A DNA stretch of 64,000 nt from Aminobacterium colombiense DSM 12261 (GTDB lineage: Bacteria > Synergistota > Synergistia > Synergistales > Aminobacteriaceae), in contig NC_014011.1 in the NCBI RefSeq assembly GCF_000025885.1, forward strand, positions 1,916,593-1,980,592, given 5' to 3'. Under the pieces are notes generated by a model that worked only from the letters and a program-made list of their open reading frames with translations, was not told where the DNA came from and made no database searches. The stretch's first letter is position 1, and each line of letters opens with the position of its first letter. Shown in pieces: positions 61,521 to 64,000 of the stretch. Made by a program: the position numbers and the translations under genes.

Positions 61521-62729
61521 TTACGACAAGGGCTTTCTGAAATCTTCCCCTTTCAGAATAAACCAGATTGTTCCCAAAGCCCCAAATAAAGAGGCCCCAT
61601 AAAAATTGACTGCTGGATCCACCATCCACAGCAGGGCTCCACCGAAGGCAGCAATAGAGACCACAACGTCCCGTATCAGATAGTAGAGGCCAAACATGGC
61701 CGCTTTGCGTTCGTTTGGCGCTAAGTCGAGAATAAGGGACTTCCTTGTAGGTTCGCCAAATTCCTTAAGACCTCGAACAACAAAAGCCCCTGCTAAAGGC
61801 CAGAAGGATCGGGAATGATAGAGAATAATGGGGAAAGCAGTAAAGAAACAAAAGGTAATGACTACAAAAATCTTTTTATTGCCTTTATCCGCTAACCAGG
61901 CTACAGGAATATAGATCAACATAGCCACTGCCATTTCTATGGTGGTAAGAATTCCGAATTGAAAGGCCGATACAGGATTCTCAATACTCTTCATTGCCCA
62001 AACCACCGCAAAAGCATAGGGGATCTGCTCACAAAAACGAATCAATATATCAGAGATCAATAAGTTTTTAAGAGCCGGGCTCATAAGCTTGAAGATTACC
62101 ATGGGATTTTTTTCGGGCCGCTCAATGGCGCTGCTGTCAGGCCGTATAAGAATTTGCTGCGCCGCTAGAGCAATGCCAGCCAAGATAAAAGCAATGGCGA
62201 AGGCAGCTCGAACTCCTGTCTTCTCCCCCCAAAGGCCTATCATGATCCCGCCCATAACAGGGCCTAAAGCCATAGGAATACGTCTTACAAGGGAATGGAG
62301 AGAGACTCCCATTGTTCGCCTATTCATGGGAAGGGTCTGGGCAATAAGTTTCATTGTCGCTGGCAAAGAAATTGCCGTCCACGACAAAAAGAAAAAGGAA
62401 GCGCCAATAACAGCCAGCTGGCTTGGTATCAGTACAACTACAAGGAAGCCAAACATGGCAAGAAGATTGAAAACGAGAAGGGACCTTTTTGTCCCCAAGC
62501 GATCAGCAAGGTAGCCCCCGGGGTAGGAATATAAAGCGGAAAGCAGATTATCAAGACCATTAAGAATGCCAATTGAAAGAGCTCCTCCTCCAAGGGCGAT
62601 AAGATAGATAGGGAGAAAACGCTCTGCAAGTTTTTCTCCAAGCCCAACAAGGATGACCATCAAGAGAAGACCCGTCATATTCCTTTCAATGGCTAGAAAG
62701 TCTAAAAGTTTCTTTCCACGCAACCTCAT
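61521..62729 (-). CDS. MFS-family transporter
   Basis: A 402-residue protein with about 12 membrane helices. The loop motif between helices 2 and 3 (GGYLADRLGTKRSL) is the classic MFS signature; a second copy (AWLADKGNKKIFV) lies in the second half. It should be a secondary carrier, possibly an exporter; no substrate can be named. It lies 24 bases after the DHH-phosphoesterase gene on the same strand and may be co-transcribed with it. Confidence 0.92.
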   Translation of the reverse strand: MRLRGKKLLDFLAIERNMTGLLLMVILVGLGEKLAERFLPIYLIALGGGALSIGILNGLDNLLSALYSYPGGYLADRLGTKRSLLVFNLLAMFGFLVVVLIPSQLAVIGASFFFLSWTAISLPATMKLIAQTLPMNRRTMGVSLHSLVRRIPMALGPVMGGIMIGLWGEKTGVRAAFAIAFILAGIALAAQQILIRPDSSAIERPEKNPMVIFKLMSPALKNLLISDILIRFCEQIPYAFAVVWAMKSIENPVSAFQFGILTTIEMAVAMLIYIPVAWLADKGNKKIFVVITFCFFTAFPIILYHSRSFWPLAGAFVVRGLKEFGEPTRKSLILDLAPNERKAAMFGLYYLIRDVVVSIAAFGGALLWMVDPAVNFYGASLFGALGTIWFILKGEDFRKPLS

Positions 62730-62752
62730 TTTTTACTTACCTTCTTACAAAG

Positions 62753-63751
62753 TTAATTTTTTTGTTTATCATTCAACGCCGCTTTCAGCAAATCTCCCAG
62801 GCTTGTTCCTACAGGCTTGTCCCGCTCCTGTATGGTGCGTACGGCAGCGTCAAGGGAGCTCTTGATCTGTTCCTGAGAATAAAATGGGGGGAAATAGAGG
62901 GCTGCTGAATCGTCATGGCCTCCTCCCCTTACTTTTTTGCCATCACGGAGAATTCCCACAACATTTCCTGCCATGGCATTACGGCTTCGCAGGGATAATA
63001 CCCAGTCTCCCATAACACGCCGTGCAGCTACTGCCACAATAAGAGGCGGATTATCGAGACGGTCGAGAACAAGGCCCCCAAAATCCGAAACATCTCCAAA
63101 TTCAAGAATCCCATCTTCCACAAAGGCAATATCCTTTGAACGGCTAATTATCTCGAGAGCTTTCTCAAATCGGCCCTCCTGCCGTTCTATGAAATCCTTG
63201 GCCGCATTTTCCTCAAAAGATTCCAACTGCCAGGAAGGGTTAAACGCCAGGCGGGTCAGAATACTTTCTGGACCGCATAAGGTAATCATGGCTTGCCATA
63301 ACCGGCTTTCTTCTCTCTGATTAAGCCAGAGATCCCTATCGTTGGCAATGTCGACCATGCCCGCTAAGCAACGGGCAGACGTACCAGGTTCATGTTGAAG
63401 AAGCCACTCCAAATACACCTTCGCCGCGCACATGGATGTGTCCACAACAATCCACGGGCGATTTGAATATCGTTGAGCTGTGGTTTCGTGATGGTCGAAT
63501 AAAAAAGGAGGCTCTTCTGGCTGATGAGTGCGGTCTATTTCTTCGATGGTGGCTTCTTTCTGACAAAAAAGATCAAGCACAACCATGGGAATGTGAGCAT
63601 TTAAATTTTCAAGTATCATTCCATCTACACTGCCATACCCGGTTAATGTTACCTTGAGAGGACTTTGTTTTTTGAAATGATGCCATGCCACCGCTGCCGC
63701 TGTTACACCATCAAGGTCTGTATGGCTGATTATATGGCGGATATGAGCCAT
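62753..63751 (-). CDS. DHH/DHHA1-family phosphoesterase-like protein
   Basis: A 332-residue protein of the DHH superfamily. Metal-site blocks: ISHTDLDGVTAAAVAWHHF (DHH motif I), VVLDLF (II), FDHHET (III) and VDIANDRDLW (IV); GGGHDDSAA marks the DHHA1 substrate domain. Relatives are nanoRNases, cyclic-dinucleotide phosphodiesterases or oligoribonucleases. Key acidic and histidine residues look intact, so it is probably active; substrate not determinable. G-rich site upstream of the ATG. It is the last gene before the probable replication origin. Confidence 0.9.
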   Translation of the reverse strand: MAHIRHIISHTDLDGVTAAAVAWHHFKKQSPLKVTLTGYGSVDGMILENLNAHIPMVVLDLFCQKEATIEEIDRTHQPEEPPFLFDHHETTAQRYSNRPWIVVDTSMCAAKVYLEWLLQHEPGTSARCLAGMVDIANDRDLWLNQREESRLWQAMITLCGPESILTRLAFNPSWQLESFEENAAKDFIERQEGRFEKALEIISRSKDIAFVEDGILEFGDVSDFGGLVLDRLDNPPLIVAVAARRVMGDWVLSLRSRNAMAGNVVGILRDGKKVRGGGHDDSAALYFPPFYSQEQIKSSLDAAVRTIQERDKPVGTSLGDLLKAALNDKQKN

Positions 63752-63828
63752 TGCCTTCCCCCCTGCGTCTTAAAATAATTTCTGCCCATATCTCATTTTA
63801 ACCTGATTTTTTTAAAGATGTGTAAAAA

Positions 63829-63948
63829 TTATCCACAAAGGTGTAACAAAAATATGGTATGATTCCACATGCAATAGTTCAAAGCTTTCAGTTGAAAACC
63901 TGTGTTTTTTCCACATCTGTCCACAGGGAGTGAATAAAATGTGGATAT
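63829..63948. other. Cluster of DnaA-box-like sites, probable part of oriC
   Basis: One perfect DnaA box TTATCCACA (63829-63837); TTTTCCACA (63907-63915, one mismatch); on the minus strand ATATCCACA (63940-63948, one mismatch); and weaker CTGTCCACA (63917-63925) and GATTCCACA (63861-63869). The region is AT-rich and non-coding, flanked at the edge by TTTTTTAATTT. Nearly all genes from 51 kb to here are on the minus strand, as expected left of an origin. dnaA or dnaN would be expected just beyond the right edge. Confidence 0.7.
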
Positions 63949-64000
63949 GTTGTGATCCTTCTTTGCAACAGCTTGGTGAGGAATAGTCATTTTTTAATTT

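Noticed and set aside
63939..63990. A short open frame beginning ATGTGGATATG at the right edge.
   Set aside because: It ends after 15 codons and overlaps a DnaA-box-like site, so it is treated as origin sequence.

Overview
The window reads as a chromosomal segment of an anaerobic, amino-acid-fermenting, diderm bacterium. An outer-membrane barrel protein, a lipoprotein and periplasmic binding proteins point to two membranes. Peptidases, a histidine-degradation pathway, a tungsten/molybdenum-pterin aldehyde:ferredoxin oxidoreductase, a giant 2-hydroxyacyl-CoA dehydratase-type activase, an ADP-forming acyl-CoA synthetase and hydroxylamine reductase point to anaerobic amino-acid fermentation. This combination best fits the phylum Synergistota (Aminobacterium-like). 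That placement is inferred from gene content; no rRNA is present to test it. I saw no transposase, phage, CRISPR or tRNA gene.

Layout. 1-2.2 kb: two tandem M20D amidohydrolases. 2.2-4.6 kb: zinc/manganese ABC importer (minus strand). 4.7-10.3 kb: a six-gene minus-strand operon that looks like a divergent chaperone-usher surface structure (Cys-rich major subunit, second subunit, chaperone-like protein, 949-residue outer-membrane barrel protein, lipoprotein subunit, small coiled-coil protein). Just upstream of it, on the same strand, lies a PAS histidine kinase/NarL-type regulator pair (10.5-13.2 kb). 13.5-16.3 kb: RpiR regulator and aldehyde:ferredoxin oxidoreductase. 16.4-21.4 kb: a GntR-controlled operon with a DUF2848 protein, a nitrilase-family amidase and a complete TRAP transporter. 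21.5-25.7 kb: S9 peptidase, an unusual SDR protein and an aldo/keto reductase with a ferredoxin tail. 25.7-30 kb: IclR-hutI-hutU operon containing a remnant of glutamate formiminotransferase. 30.5-34.2 kb: Fbp-type ABC importer behind a strong promoter and a 25-bp inverted repeat. 34.4-38.6 kb: 1420-residue activase fusion. 38.6-42.4 kb: minus-strand operon for acyl-CoA synthetase and an HpcH-type aldolase behind a clear cobalamin riboswitch. 43-45.5 kb: copper ATPase and chaperone. 45.7-47.6 kb: PocR-domain histidine kinase and response regulator. 47.8-51 kb: glyA, a third M20D amidohydrolase and a DUF2179 protein. 51-54.4 kb: peptidase, formimino-THF cyclodeaminase and hutH. 54.5-57.4 kb: Rrf2 regulator, ferredoxin protein and hydroxylamine reductase. 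57.6-63.8 kb: cysteine desulfurase, an SPFH/zinc-ribbon trio, an MFS transporter and a DHH phosphoesterase. 63.8-64 kb: a cluster of DnaA-box-like sites that looks like part of oriC.

How it works together. Peptides and N-acyl amino acids are hydrolysed by the M20 and S9 enzymes. Histidine is degraded by HutH, HutU and HutI, with the one-carbon unit passing to tetrahydrofolate (cyclodeaminase, SHMT). Oxo acids and aldehydes can be oxidised through ferredoxin by the aldehyde oxidoreductase, and acyl-CoA energy recovered by the ADP-forming synthetase. From 51 kb to the right edge nearly every gene is on the minus strand, as expected if replication starts at the right edge and moves leftward.
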